Assembly: GCA_025765595.1 (NCBI GenBank)
Contig: JAIVFH010000345.1
Coordinates: forward strand, 1 to 25,562
From: Obelidium mucronatum
Taxonomy: Eukaryota; Chytridiomycota; Chytridiomycetes; Chytridiales; Chytriomycetaceae
Direction of reading: 5' to 3'
DNA: 25,562 bases
Both the position numbers and the translations under genes were made by a program. The notes beneath the pieces are model-generated. The model ran no database searches. It was not told the origin of the DNA and was given only the letters and a program-made list of their open reading frames with translations. Position 1 is the stretch's first letter. Each line of letters opens with the position of its first letter. This document shows positions 9,389 to 19,095 of the stretch, piece after piece.

Positions 9389-9390
9389 AA

Positions 9391-11498
9391 ATGTCTCTTG
9401 ACCTTTCGTCGTTTCTCCTGCCGCCACCGCCAGCCAACTGGGATGCCAACCACGACATCCGTGTGCACAAGCGCATCTCGCCCGTGAAGAGCGGCCGTGT
9501 CGAACCGGTTGGATCTGAGTTCCTTGCCGTGCTCAGACGTAACAGATACAACAGATCGCTGACCCAAGAGTAAGAGCACTCATACTGTGTATCAGAGGCC
9601 TAACACCCTTGCCTGTTTTTTTTTTAAAAAAAAACCAGTTGGGAACTCGAGGCTGCGTTGAAGGGTTCTGATGAAGACAATGACGATGCCTGGGTCGAAG
9701 AAGAGGAAACCCCACAGTTGCTTGCTTCCAACCCAGACAAGTGGAAGACCCAAGATCACTACGCCATTATGGGAATTGCCCGTTTGAGATGGAGAGCAAC
9801 TGATGCGGACATCAAGACTGCTTACCGCAAGAAGGTCCTCAAGCACCAGTTGAGTCTCTAATTTCAAAAAAATTGGCTTTGGTTGAAGGATATCTAATTT
9901 GTTTTCTTGCAATGTGATTCAGCCCAGACAAGAAGGCTGCCGCTTCTGGCCGTACGAACGACGACGCGTACTTCAAGTGCTTGCAAAAGGCCTGGGAAAC
10001 CCTCACCGACCCATCCAAGCGTCGCCAGTTCGACTCCTGCGATCCAACCTTTGACGAAGCCCTCCCCTTGGCTCTCAAGAAGGGTCAAGATTTCTACGAA
10101 GTCTTTGGCCCAGCCTTTGAGAAGGAAGCCCGCTTTGGAAAAGACCCAGCCATCCACTCTGCCAAACTTGGAGACGACAATTCTTCCCGTGAAGAAGTGG
10201 AGGCCTTTTACCAACACTGGATCCAATTTGATTCTTGGAGAACTTTTGAGTACATGGATGAAGAGGAGGAAGGATTGGATGACTCTCGTGAAGCAAAGAG
10301 ATGGTTGGACAAGAAGAACCGTGCCAACCGTTCCCGTTTAAAGAAGGAGGACAACCAGCGTGTTATCAAGTTTATTGAAGTCGCCATGAAGCTTGACCCA
10401 CGTATCCAACGTATCAAGGAGGAGGAAAAGGCTGCCCGTGAAGCCAAGAAGTACGCCAAGGAAAACGCTGGAAAGAAGGAAGCTGAAGAAAAGAAGAAGG
10501 CTGAAGAAGCGGCCGCTGCTGCCGCTGCTATTGCTGCCGCCGAGGACAAGGTCCGCCGTGAAGCCGAAAAGAAGGAGAAGGAAGCCCACAAGAAAATGGC
10601 TCGTAAGACCCGTAACGCTATCAAGGCCATCTTTTCCGAGAACGGATCCTTCTTGGGAGCCAAGGCCACCGCCACCCAGCTTGAAGAACAGCAAGCCAAG
10701 TTTGACATTCTTATTGAAGCGTCTGAACTCTGGCAACTCGAAGAATTCAAGGAACGTCTTGAAGCTGCCAAGGGAGCTGCCGCCCTCAACGCTGTGTTTG
10801 AAGAAGAATTGTCCCTCTTGAAGGAACGTCAGGATGCCGATGCCGCCAAGAAGGTTGCTGCCGCCGCTGCCGCCGCTTCCGGCAACGTTGTCGTCAAGAA
10901 GGCCAAGGCTCCTTGGAGCTCCAAGGAGACCACTGCCTTGATCAAGGGAGTCAAGAACTTCCCAGGTGGTACTGTCTCGCGATGGGAGAAAATTGCCGAG
11001 TACGTCAACTTGCACGGTGTCGATTCCCCAGCAGACTCCAACGATCGTTCTGCCGATGAATGTATCAAGAAGAGCAAGGAAATGCAGGATGCCTCTGTCG
11101 CTGAGCGCAACGCTTTGCAATCCGCTGCTGCTGATACCGCTGCCAAGAAGAAGGCTGTCGACATCAAGGAAAAGGCGACTGATCGTAAGGAAGTTAACAC
11201 CGACTTGGCTGTTCCAGCCGTTGGTTCTGCTAAAGCCGCTGCTAAGCCTGCTGCTCCTGCTGCCGCCGCTGGAACTACCGCTGGTGGATTTATTCTCCCA
11301 GACAACGATAAGTGGACTGCTGCTCAGCAAGCTGCCCTTGAAGATGGTCTCAAGAAGTACCCTGCGTCTCAATTTTCTGCTGCACCAGCCAAGAGATGGG
11401 AGCAGATTGCCAGCGACATTGGCATGAGCACCAAAGATGTCAAGCAGAGAATGAAGGACTTGCAAGATGCCATCAAGAAGAAGTCTGGAAAGAAGTAA
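9391..11498 (+). CDS. ZUO1: Zuotin / DNAJC2-type ribosome-associated J protein with two SANT domains
   Basis: Exons 9391-9569, 9639-9848 and 9923-11498 encode 654 residues. The J domain spans about residues 99-175, with the H-P-D motif at 130-132 rebuilt exactly across the second intron. Then come the zuotin signature F-D-S-C-D-P, a conserved middle region, and a Lys/Ala/Glu-rich charged helix from about residue 298 that in this family contacts the ribosome. Two SANT domains lie at about 459-510 (A-P-W-S-S-K-E) and 593-648 (K-W-T-A-A-Q-Q). Zuotin pairs with an atypical Hsp70 at the nascent-chain exit site; that is family knowledge. The two SANT domains follow the animal/plant DNAJC2 layout; S. 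cerevisiae Zuo1 lacks them. Codon use is strongly biased to C-ending codons, as in highly expressed genes. Intron 1 carries a T-run followed by an A-run before its acceptor. Confidence 0.95.
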
Positions 11499-11537
11499 AC
11501 CATTACCTTGTTCTTAACTGCAACTACAATGTGCCGA

Positions 11538-11543
11538 AATAAA
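11538..11543 (+). terminator. AATAAA polyadenylation-like signal of zuotin
   Basis: An AATAAA lies about 40 bp after the zuotin stop, in the convergent gap to zinc-finger copy F. Confidence 0.5.
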
Positions 11544-11687
11544 CTTGTTATCGACGCGTTCGGTGGATATTTGTGATAACTGTTTTGTTGCGCAGCTTAT
11601 TCATGTGGGCTTGATTCATTCAATATTATTCCAGGTATCAATCTCAACACTGGCTGCTTGGCACGTGTTTACCAAATTCTATCCTTA

Positions 11688-14401
11688 TCAAAGTCTGCCA
11701 TCCAAAATGTCGCCGTGACAATCGGCGGATCCATGACCTTGCTCTCCACATCTGTAGCAAATGTGATCAAAATTGCATCCTGGGTTATTACAACATCCAC
11801 TGTTCCTGTTGACAAAGACAAAAAGAAAGTTTAAAAAAACAAAGTCGAATATTCTGATTTTGTTAGGAAAAAAGGCAGAACTAACCATAAGGAGCAATAC
11901 TTTCTCCAACGGAAGTTTCCATCTTTACAAGCTTGAATTCGATGACTTCCTTGACAGATTAAACAGACATGTCTCTTGCGACACGATTTCGCCATGCACT
12001 TTGGCTTGAAGTTGAAGGCATGGCAAATGTGACCACTGTAGTCTGCCTTCCCGCGATAATCTGCGGCACTCCGTTCTGTGATTACACTGGAAGAGTCATC
12101 ATCAAGTCTGATGTAAGCCGTCTTGTTGAATGAAGACGCTGCAGGGCGGTAGGGATTAAACTCGTCGTTGTCACCGCGTCTTGGTTCTTCTTTGATGGTG
12201 ATGGCGGAAGCGTCGGACTTTGAGGTAAATGCGCTGTCACTGATGGTTTGAGTGCACTCGAATGATTTGTGGCCGTGTTCGAGGCAACGCATGCATTGAG
12301 TGTGGTTGAATTTACAGACTTTTTTCAAGCATTCACTCATGTTCCTGAAAAAAAAGAAGCGATGTCTTATCAGTTTGTTGCGTTCCGCAAAAAAAAAAAC
12401 CCCAACATAAAATAAAATAGTCTCGAACCAATATGTGCAGCAGTTCCTTCTATCTCCGTAAAACTCTCGGCAATCCAAATAATTATGTTTACCAGCACAA
12501 ATGACACATTCATGTCTGTGTTTGCATTGAGGCCCAAATGTACATTTTTGGATATTGAATCCATGACACAAGTGCACAAGATTTGGTTTTCTCTCTTCAG
12601 CGGCGTGAGAGCGGCTTTTCTTATGCTGGTCTCCACCTTCTTCCGCGAGTCCTGGAGAACGGCTACGTTTGCGGGACCTGTCATTTCTGAAGTCGTCATT
12701 TCTGGAGTCGTATCTCGTAGTGTTTGATGATATATGCCGTTCCATGTCCCTAGAATCTCCGTCATTGTCATTCCCGTGTTCCGCTCCTGCTTCTGCCGAC
12801 GACGAAATTTCACCGTGTTCATGCATGCCAGTCGCATCTTGCGCTTCAGGAAATCCATGCATTCTTCCTTGAATTTGGCGTGGCGATTTGAAGTCAAGAG
12901 GGTGATCTCCACCGAGAGCAGCAGCGGGACCAGTAGCAGAGACCTCAGCACCAGCATCCGCATCATCATCTCCTTCTGCCTCAATTACAGGTGGTAATGC
13001 AGTCTGACTCGCCAATGGGTTTTGTTCCAAAATATGTCTCAAAAAGTCTGAAATTTCCGTTTCCGTTGTTCGCGATGAGGGTGCCATTTCTTCCGGCTCT
13101 ATCGCTCTTTTTGTAGACAGGGAAGTTGCAGGTGTATCGTTCTTTGATCCATACTCCAACTCTCTGTTGTTGGCAGGTTGATTGTCGATTGACGGCAATC
13201 GGCATTTGTAGGCCTGATGTCCCTTATTAAAACATCTTGTACACTCGTGGATGAAATTACAGCGGTTTGAGCCACTGCGTGGTTGACAATCGCCGCAATT
13301 CCTGCAGGAGAAGGAAAAAAAATACGTGGTTTTTTTATGTTTCAAGGTTATCATACTTAGATTTTAGAGATTCAAGAATGTTGGCACATACCAATTGACG
13401 CATATGTCTTTGGTTCTTCCTGTATGACTTTTACACGACCTTTGAGGGTGGGGACCGCCGCAAACTACACATTCATGACGTAACCGACAAACTGTGAAGG
13501 GCCTACAAACTCGAAAGTTGTATACACTACAAATCTTGACAGCTTGGTCATCCAGTTGTTGTTGCTGTTGCTCCGGTTGATGATTTGTTTTGTTTCCACC
13601 CAGTCTATCACGAATATCCCCAATTGAGGATTCAAGATTCTTTGGAGACTCCCCCGAATGCTGTCTCTCAAGAACTCGATCTGGAGAGTCATCTTTTGGA
13701 ATTGGTTTTGTTCTTTCACGAATCTCGATTGATCCGATGCGTTTGATGGGTGGACTCCTGGTGTTGGTTGTTTCAACTGTTTCGTTCAATTTGGGCTCTT
13801 TTTCCTTTTGATCTTCACTGTGCCTTGAATTCGCTTGTTGCTGTTGGAGAAGAATTTGCCTTAAGTTAAACGCAGTGTTATTACGCTCTTCTTCTTCCTC
13901 CTGTTGCTGCTGCTGTTGCTGTTGCTCTTGTTGTTGTCGAATAATTTGCATATCTGAGTCAGAGACTACGATTGGACTCATTGGCGATCGCACGCTTGGA
14001 GTCTCAGCGGGAGTTTGTTGGGGCAAGTTGAAGTGAGAGAAAGAGGGTTGCTGAACGTTCTCGACTTTGACGGACGATGATTCATTGGCAAGATTGACCA
14101 GTGATTGCAGATATGACATTGCCTGGTCTCGGCCCGGCGTTGCTGTGGGTGTGGGAGCAAGCACACCTGTGGCGCTAGCGCTGAATGCCGATGTTGATCC
14201 AGCTCTGGCTGTGGGTAAGGGACTGAAGCTGGCGAGGAGTGTGTTGAGTTTTTGAACCTCTGCCTTCAGATTGGCCACTTCAACGTTCTGCTCAGTGACT
14301 CTTGCTTCGAGGCCAATCACTCGTTGGATCACTTGCAGAAGCATTACGGATTCGAAGGATGCGTTTGGGTCGGCTCCTGTCTGTTGTCCGTGGAAGGACA
14401 T
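11688..14401 (-). CDS. Paired zinc-finger family protein, copy F (three A-B units)
   Basis: Exons 14401-13392, 13301-12429, 12344-11886 and 11805-11688 encode 819 residues, the longest copy. All three introns (90, 84 and 80 nt) split a Trp codon as TG^G. A coiled coil lies at about residues 15-60 (V-I-Q-R-V-I-G-L-E-A-R-V), then a long linker with a poly-Gln/Glu run and acidic stretches. Three A-B units follow: A1 (C-x7-C-x5-C-x3-H...I-C-V-N-W), B1 (N-C-G-D-C...H-E-C-T-R-C), A2 (C-x7-C-x5-C-x3-H...C-C-T-Y-W), B2 (N-M-S-E-C; first Cys lost), A3 (C-x8-C-x4-C-x3-H...Y-C-S-L-W) and B3 (N-S-G-C-C; first Cys lost). The linker between B1 and A2 has R-K-R-S-R-S-P, a possible nuclear localisation signal. 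Intron 2 is 84 nt and free of stops, so its retention would keep the frame. Confidence 0.85.
13891..13936 (-). repeat. CAG/CAA repeat encoding poly-Gln in copy F
   Basis: The trinucleotide repeat reads on the minus strand as a run of Gln broken by one Glu, followed by five Glu codons. It is in frame within the linker of copy F. Confidence 0.8.
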
Positions 14402-14732
14402 TGAGAGTAGAAGAGCTGTGTGAGAAAGAAAAAAAGATTATTGGTAAAGTTGTCCACTAAAAGCATTTTCAGTCGAATGGTATATACTATATATTTTTGG
14501 TTATCGTGTCCTCTTTATGTAATGCAACTATTATTGGTTTGCTTTGTCAGTTTTGCAAGACGTTCAGCAGTAGAACATCAGTGTTTAACAGGGGAGCGCC
14601 AAAGGTACTAGGGAAAGTTAATTATTCCCTCGTATTTGCGAGACCGTGAGTGGAATTTGAATTGAGTCGCATTTCCCTTCATCAAACCAAATCAAAAAAA
14701 TCTGTCCGAAACCGCATTCCGAAACACCGTCG
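14402..14732. other. Divergent promoter between copy F and the Pif1 helicase
   Basis: There is no gene in this 331-bp interval. TATATACTATATAT at 14481-14494 is a TATA-like element about 80 bp upstream of the copy F start and about 240 bp upstream of the helicase start. The rest is AT-rich with no family remnant that I could find. Confidence 0.45.
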
Positions 14733-17059
14733 ATGTTCGTTCGCGTCTGCGCCAAACTGCGCCACTTTGCGGCGCCGCGGCGGCTTCTCGCGACGCTTTC
14801 GGAAGAAGCGGTGGCGCCGTTTGCGACGCTGCGTCCGCCGCCGCCGCCGAATCCAAACCCGAATCCGAATTCAACGCCCGCAACGCTCGACTCGCTCAGC
14901 GCGATTCCAACGGCGACTGTCTCGGCCGAGGCGCACAAGCCGCCGCTGTCGCAGGACCAGGAGAAGCTGCTGGCGGCAATGACTCGGGGCGAATCTGTCT
15001 ACTTCACTGGTAACTGCTGTCTCCATCCACACTTGGGCGACACGCTCCCAGCCTGACTAACCACTCTGGATCCTTCCAAAACAGGAAAAGCCGGTGCGGG
15101 GAAAACTGAAGTGCTGCGCAGATTCATTGAATTGTGTAAAGGTGACATCACAAGGAAATACAGAACTCAAGTCACGGTATGTTGCTTCTCTATCAGAGTT
15201 CTTGCTTTTTTCTTATATAGATATGAGACTTAATGTTGCTTATTCCGTGTTTTGATTCCAGGCTCCAACAGGAATCGCTGCTGCTCATGTACAGTGGCTT
15301 TGTTTATTTCCCCCTTCATCAAAACAAACATAGATTCCATTGCTCACACCCACCACCCAACACTCATATATACAGATAACTGGCGGTACTCTACATTCTC
15401 GCTTCGGTCTCAAAGTAGGAGTCGACCCCAAACGTAACGACCCCAAAGAAATCTTCAACCGATGCCAACACAACACGAACCTAATGGCCCGCTATATTCT
15501 CTCAAAAACTGTCATAATCGATGAAATCAGTATGGTTCACAAACGCGAATTCGACTCAATCTCGAAAGCAATGAGTCTGTTGAAGAGTGATTTAAATTCA
15601 TGCTCCAAAGTCTACGACCACATGTTTGCGAAACTGACCACAAAAGGACTTTCGACGGAAGAAGTCCATCAGGCTCTGGGTGCATCTGATGCCGGTGGCC
15701 TATGGGACCCCAACGCGATTTCCATACCCTTTGGAGGAGCCCAAGTCGTCCTCAGCGGCGACTTTTATCAACTCCCTCCGATTGAAAAGATGTCTGATGA
15801 AGTGATCATGTACAGGCAAACCATTACAGAGTTGTATGGATCCTGTCCATCCGAATCTTTGGAGTGGCATTTGTCGCCATACGTTTTCACGAGTTTGGAA
15901 TGGAAGAAGCTTCAAGAAATGTGTGGAATGAAGACTCATATTTTGGGGAAATCGTTTCGGCAAACGAACCAGGAGTTTGTGGCTTTTTTGGATCGGTTGC
16001 GTATTGGGGAGTGGGATAAATCCATGCATGGTTTCTTGCATTCTCGTTTGGATAATTTTGGAAAAGAGAAAAAGATTCGGGTAAGAGCAATCTTGGGGGT
16101 CTTTGATGTCTCTGTCTTTCTCTTTCTTTGCTTACTGTTGAAACTGCTTTTCAAAAAAAAAAAAAAAAAAAAAAAAAAAAACAGCCAATCAAACTATGCT
16201 CATACAGACGAGAAGCCGAAGCATACAACAGCTTAAAACTCTCCCAGATTAGCTCAAAGGAATACCATTTCCCCAGCCAAGACAATGTGATTGAAGAAAC
16301 GCCAAAGGATCTCAACCCACAACAACAACAACAAAAACAAGAACGACCAGACCTGCGAGAATGGGATTTGGACTCGGACTACAACGAACTCCCATCGCCT
16401 CCACAAAAAATCATAGAAAACCCAATCTACGAAATGCAACAAATGATGCACGAACACGCGCTCGACTTTGCGCATTTACCCGTCTCAGATCTCGTATCCC
16501 TTCGTGTTGGCGCGCAAGTCGTGTTGCTCAAGAACTTGAACGTTGGGAAAGGTCTTGTCAATGGATGTCGTGGGAGAATTGTTGGTTTTGTGCGGCGGTT
16601 GGATGAGTTGACAAACCAAGAACTGTATCTGCCGGCTGTAGAGTTTGTGTTGAATCGCGGCACAAGTATTGGTGAGACTGAGTTGTACGTGATTGGGTAT
16701 GAAAAGTTTGAAAGTGAGGTGACCATGACGCGGAAGATTGAGAGGAGACAGATTCCGTTGAAACTTGGGTGGGGTCTGACGGTTCATAGATCACAAGGTT
16801 TGAAAAAGATGTCAAAATTATGCTTGAATGTGTTCTGTGTATTAACTGGCGCTCTTTTTTTCCTTCTATTTTAAAAGGCATGTCACTAGATTATGTGATT
16901 GTTGATATGCCGAAATCATTTGCACCGGGTCAAGCATACGTTGCATTGAGTAGAGCAAAGAGCATGGAAGGACTGGCTATAACAAGGAATTTGCAACGTA
17001 GTAGTGTGATTGTGAGTGATATCGTCAAGCGGTTCTACGGCGATTTGTTGAGCGTGTGA
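14733..17059 (+). CDS. PIF1: Pif1-family DNA helicase, probably mitochondrial
   Basis: Six exons (14733-15009, 15085-15176, 15262-15288, 15376-16080, 16185-16797, 16878-17059) encode 631 residues. The N-terminus (M-F-V-R-V-C-A-K-L-R, Arg-rich, no acids) looks like a mitochondrial presequence. Walker A, G-K-A-G-A-G-K-T at 93-100, is rebuilt across intron 1. Motif Ia, A-P-T-G-I-A-A-A-H, is a separate 27-nt exon. Walker B, I-I-D-E-I-S-M, has D-E at 181-182. Then follow G-D-F-Y-Q-L-P-P, the G-x-S-F-R-Q motif, L-T-V-H-R-S-Q-G, and A-Y-V-A-L-S-R-A near the end. These are the SF1B Pif1 motifs in order. The family unwinds DNA 5'-3' and acts in telomere, replication-fork and mitochondrial DNA maintenance. 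Residues about 200-240 form an insertion between Walker B and motif III. Intron 4 ends with A29 before its acceptor. Confidence 0.93.
16153..16181 (+). repeat. A29 homopolymer next to a 3' splice site
   Basis: Twenty-nine A residues are followed directly by CAG, the acceptor of helicase intron 4. No pyrimidine tract separates the run from the acceptor. Confidence 0.9.
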
Positions 17060-17146
17060 TATCAAAGCTGTTTTTTGTTTTTAAAGGAGTACCGCGTCGT
17101 TTACACTATTTTATTTTTACAATATCTTTGCAACTTTGAAGAGACT

Positions 17147-18324
17147 TCAAACATTTTTATTGATGATATCTGCCAACCACTGAGCAATTGTGAACGAAAA
17201 AGTGACTTTGGGGGCCGCCGCAATTACTTTTGGCACAACTCCCTTCACCAACGCGCTCGGTCCTTCGTTCCGTATGAGGTCCTTGAGAACAATCCAACCC
17301 GAAAGCGACGCTTCATTCAACGATGTGGCTTGCATTCTAACTTTAATAACGTCGATCGGTGCTGCAATAACAATAGAAGCAACAGCTCCACTCAGAGAAG
17401 CCGCAAAGTGTTGTGATAGAGTGGCTGCAGGAGCAGATGGATCATAGAGGTGAAAGACGTTGTCCTTGATGTATGTGGAAGTTCCAAATAGAGCAATACA
17501 GCCAAAAGAGTTTCTTGCAGCTGTCCAAGACCAGCCACGGTAAAGGTTGAGGAGTAATCGGGGATTCTGGATGAGGCTTCCTTTCGATGTAGTTGTTGAA
17601 GATTTTGTACCCGTACTGTTGTTCTTACTTGGAGTATTCAGAGAAATGAACTTGGATTCTATTTCAAATTGTGAGTTATTTTGAAGGTGCATAACGTTTA
17701 GACTTGTTGTTTTTTTTTGTCCACACCTGTTTTGAAAAGTCCCACACCCGTTTGGCCTTTTACTTTCAATGCATCCAAGGGAAGTAAAAGCACCTCTGTA
17801 CACCCAATCAAAACCCCTCCCGTTGCAGCAATGACTGTCCGTGCCCACTTTGATCCAACTTGATCTCTCACTCGAGGTTCATATTGAGCTCGCAAATGCG
17901 TGTTGATTATCGGATGCATGCCAAACTGAAGAGATCTTTTTCAATAAAAGATGTGTTAAATCTTTAATATACATAATGGAAGATCAGGAAGGGGAAAATT
18001 AAAGATGGGACCTTTGCATAATCTTGTATCCCACAGCCCATCCAAATGCCGGATACAAGGATGCTATTTCCTTCACTATACCCCTTCCAGCAGCTTCTTT
18101 AAAGACAATCTGTCGTATATTGCCAAGAGTCCGCGTTCGGCTGCGATCATTGATGAGGCGCTCTTTTTTTTGTAAACCTGTTCAGTTGAAAGACACAATG
18201 ATGGATTACAAAAAGATACTCAACTCGCAACAGTGTCGACAGGATGAAATAGAAATAGTTCAAGAAACCCAGCGAATCCAGCGCCGAAAATCCCAGTTGT
18301 CTTGGAGGATGAATGCTCTTTCAT
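17147..18324 (-). CDS. GGC1: Mitochondrial GTP/GDP carrier (SLC25 family)
   Basis: Four exons (18324-18225, 18162-18012, 17935-17727, 17658-17147) encode 323 residues. Introns of 62, 76 and 68 nt all restore family motifs. Three carrier repeats show the P-x-[DE] signature: F-H-P-V-D-T-V-A-K-R-L (rebuilt across intron 1), L-L-P-L-D-A-L-K-V-K, and A-P-I-D-V-I-K-V-R-M-Q. Strings such as A-V-G-Y-K-I-M-Q-R, N-L-Y-R-G-W-S-W-T-A-A-R-N and P-K-V-T-F-S-F are those of fungal Ggc1/Yhm1 rather than of other carriers. The family imports GTP and exports GDP across the inner membrane, supporting mitochondrial DNA and iron homeostasis. A low-complexity Ser/Thr/Asn loop precedes the third-helix region of repeat 2 and makes the protein slightly longer than the roughly 300 residues of yeast. 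It converges on the helicase with an 87-bp gap. Confidence 0.92.
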
Positions 18325-18461
18325 TGTTTGATATTATTGGGCATTGACAAGTTGTGAGTGATTTATTTTGAATATTAAAAAAAAAAAGAACCCGGCCCTC
18401 CATCTTCTTTAAGATACTGGATATACTACAAGTGTCAATATCAGTCTTTGTCGAGGAGAAC

Positions 18462-18983
18462 ATGAATCCAGTTGGTGTTGGTCAGTTACAGCCGGCACTT
18501 CAAATGGTTCAACCAAAAAAACCCACATTCTTTAGTTATCTTTGGCGTCTTCTCAGCGATAGTCTTCCGCTTCCGCCAACTGTTTCAACCATATCTCAAG
18601 CAGTTGAAAACCAGATTCCTCGGATACCAACAACTGCTTCCCTTAACAAACGCCAGCACAAGCAGCACACAGGGCCTTTCGTTCTCTGAAGCACAAAGTC
18701 GAGGATTAGACAGCGAATCGTTTGTAGTTGATTTGGACGATCAGAGGCCAGGTTTCGTACGTGAAGCTGCAGAGGTGAAAACTGTTTTTCGGTTTCGATC
18801 CCCGAATCAGGTTTAAGCTGAACAGAAACGACTTTTCTACAGGAAGTACAAAGGCTGATGGAGACAAACGAGGTTGATTTCGATGAAGCGCGATTGCTTC
18901 TGGTCAAACAGCAAATGAGGGATAATGGAATCGACCCAGAAACTGGACTACCACTGGATCCCAGAGCAGTCACTTTCTCCTGA
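18462..18983 (+). CDS. DUF2015-type small fungal membrane protein (start uncertain)
   Basis: Exons up to 18774 and 18843-18983 (68-nt intron). The C-terminus matches fungal DUF2015: S-R-G-L-D at the start of the domain, then E-V-Q-R-L-M, V-D-F-D-E-A-R-L-L, N-G-I-D-P-E-T-G-L-P-L-D-P-R-A-V-T-F-S. One hydrophobic segment near the N-terminus (L-V-I-F-G-V-F-S-A-I-V-F) suggests a single-pass membrane protein. The frame carrying these features has no ATG; a stop lies just upstream and the first possible codon is TTG at 18472. The ATG at 18462 lies in another frame and joins the protein frame if one A is removed from the A7 run at 18515-18521. The start is placed there on that basis. Function is unknown. 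It shares a divergent upstream region with the GTP/GDP carrier. Confidence 0.75.
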
Positions 18984-19095
18984 TTCGAAAGTCATACAGT
19001 CTTTTTGCCTATGATTCTACGATAATATCACATGGTCAACCCAGTCTTCACGGATTATTCTGTCCACATAATTCTCCATTTGTATTTATCATCAT

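Noticed and set aside
10208..11465. Long minus-strand open frames opposite zuotin (375, 193 and 158 residues)
   Set aside because: They are antisense shadows of a strongly codon-biased gene. They are Ser/Leu/Gly-rich with no domain, and the plus strand carries J and SANT domains.
18181..18347. Plus-strand frame with M-M-D-Y-K-K-I-L-N and a charged helix-like stretch
   Set aside because: It is antisense to exon 1 of the GTP/GDP carrier, which restores the first carrier repeat exactly after splicing.
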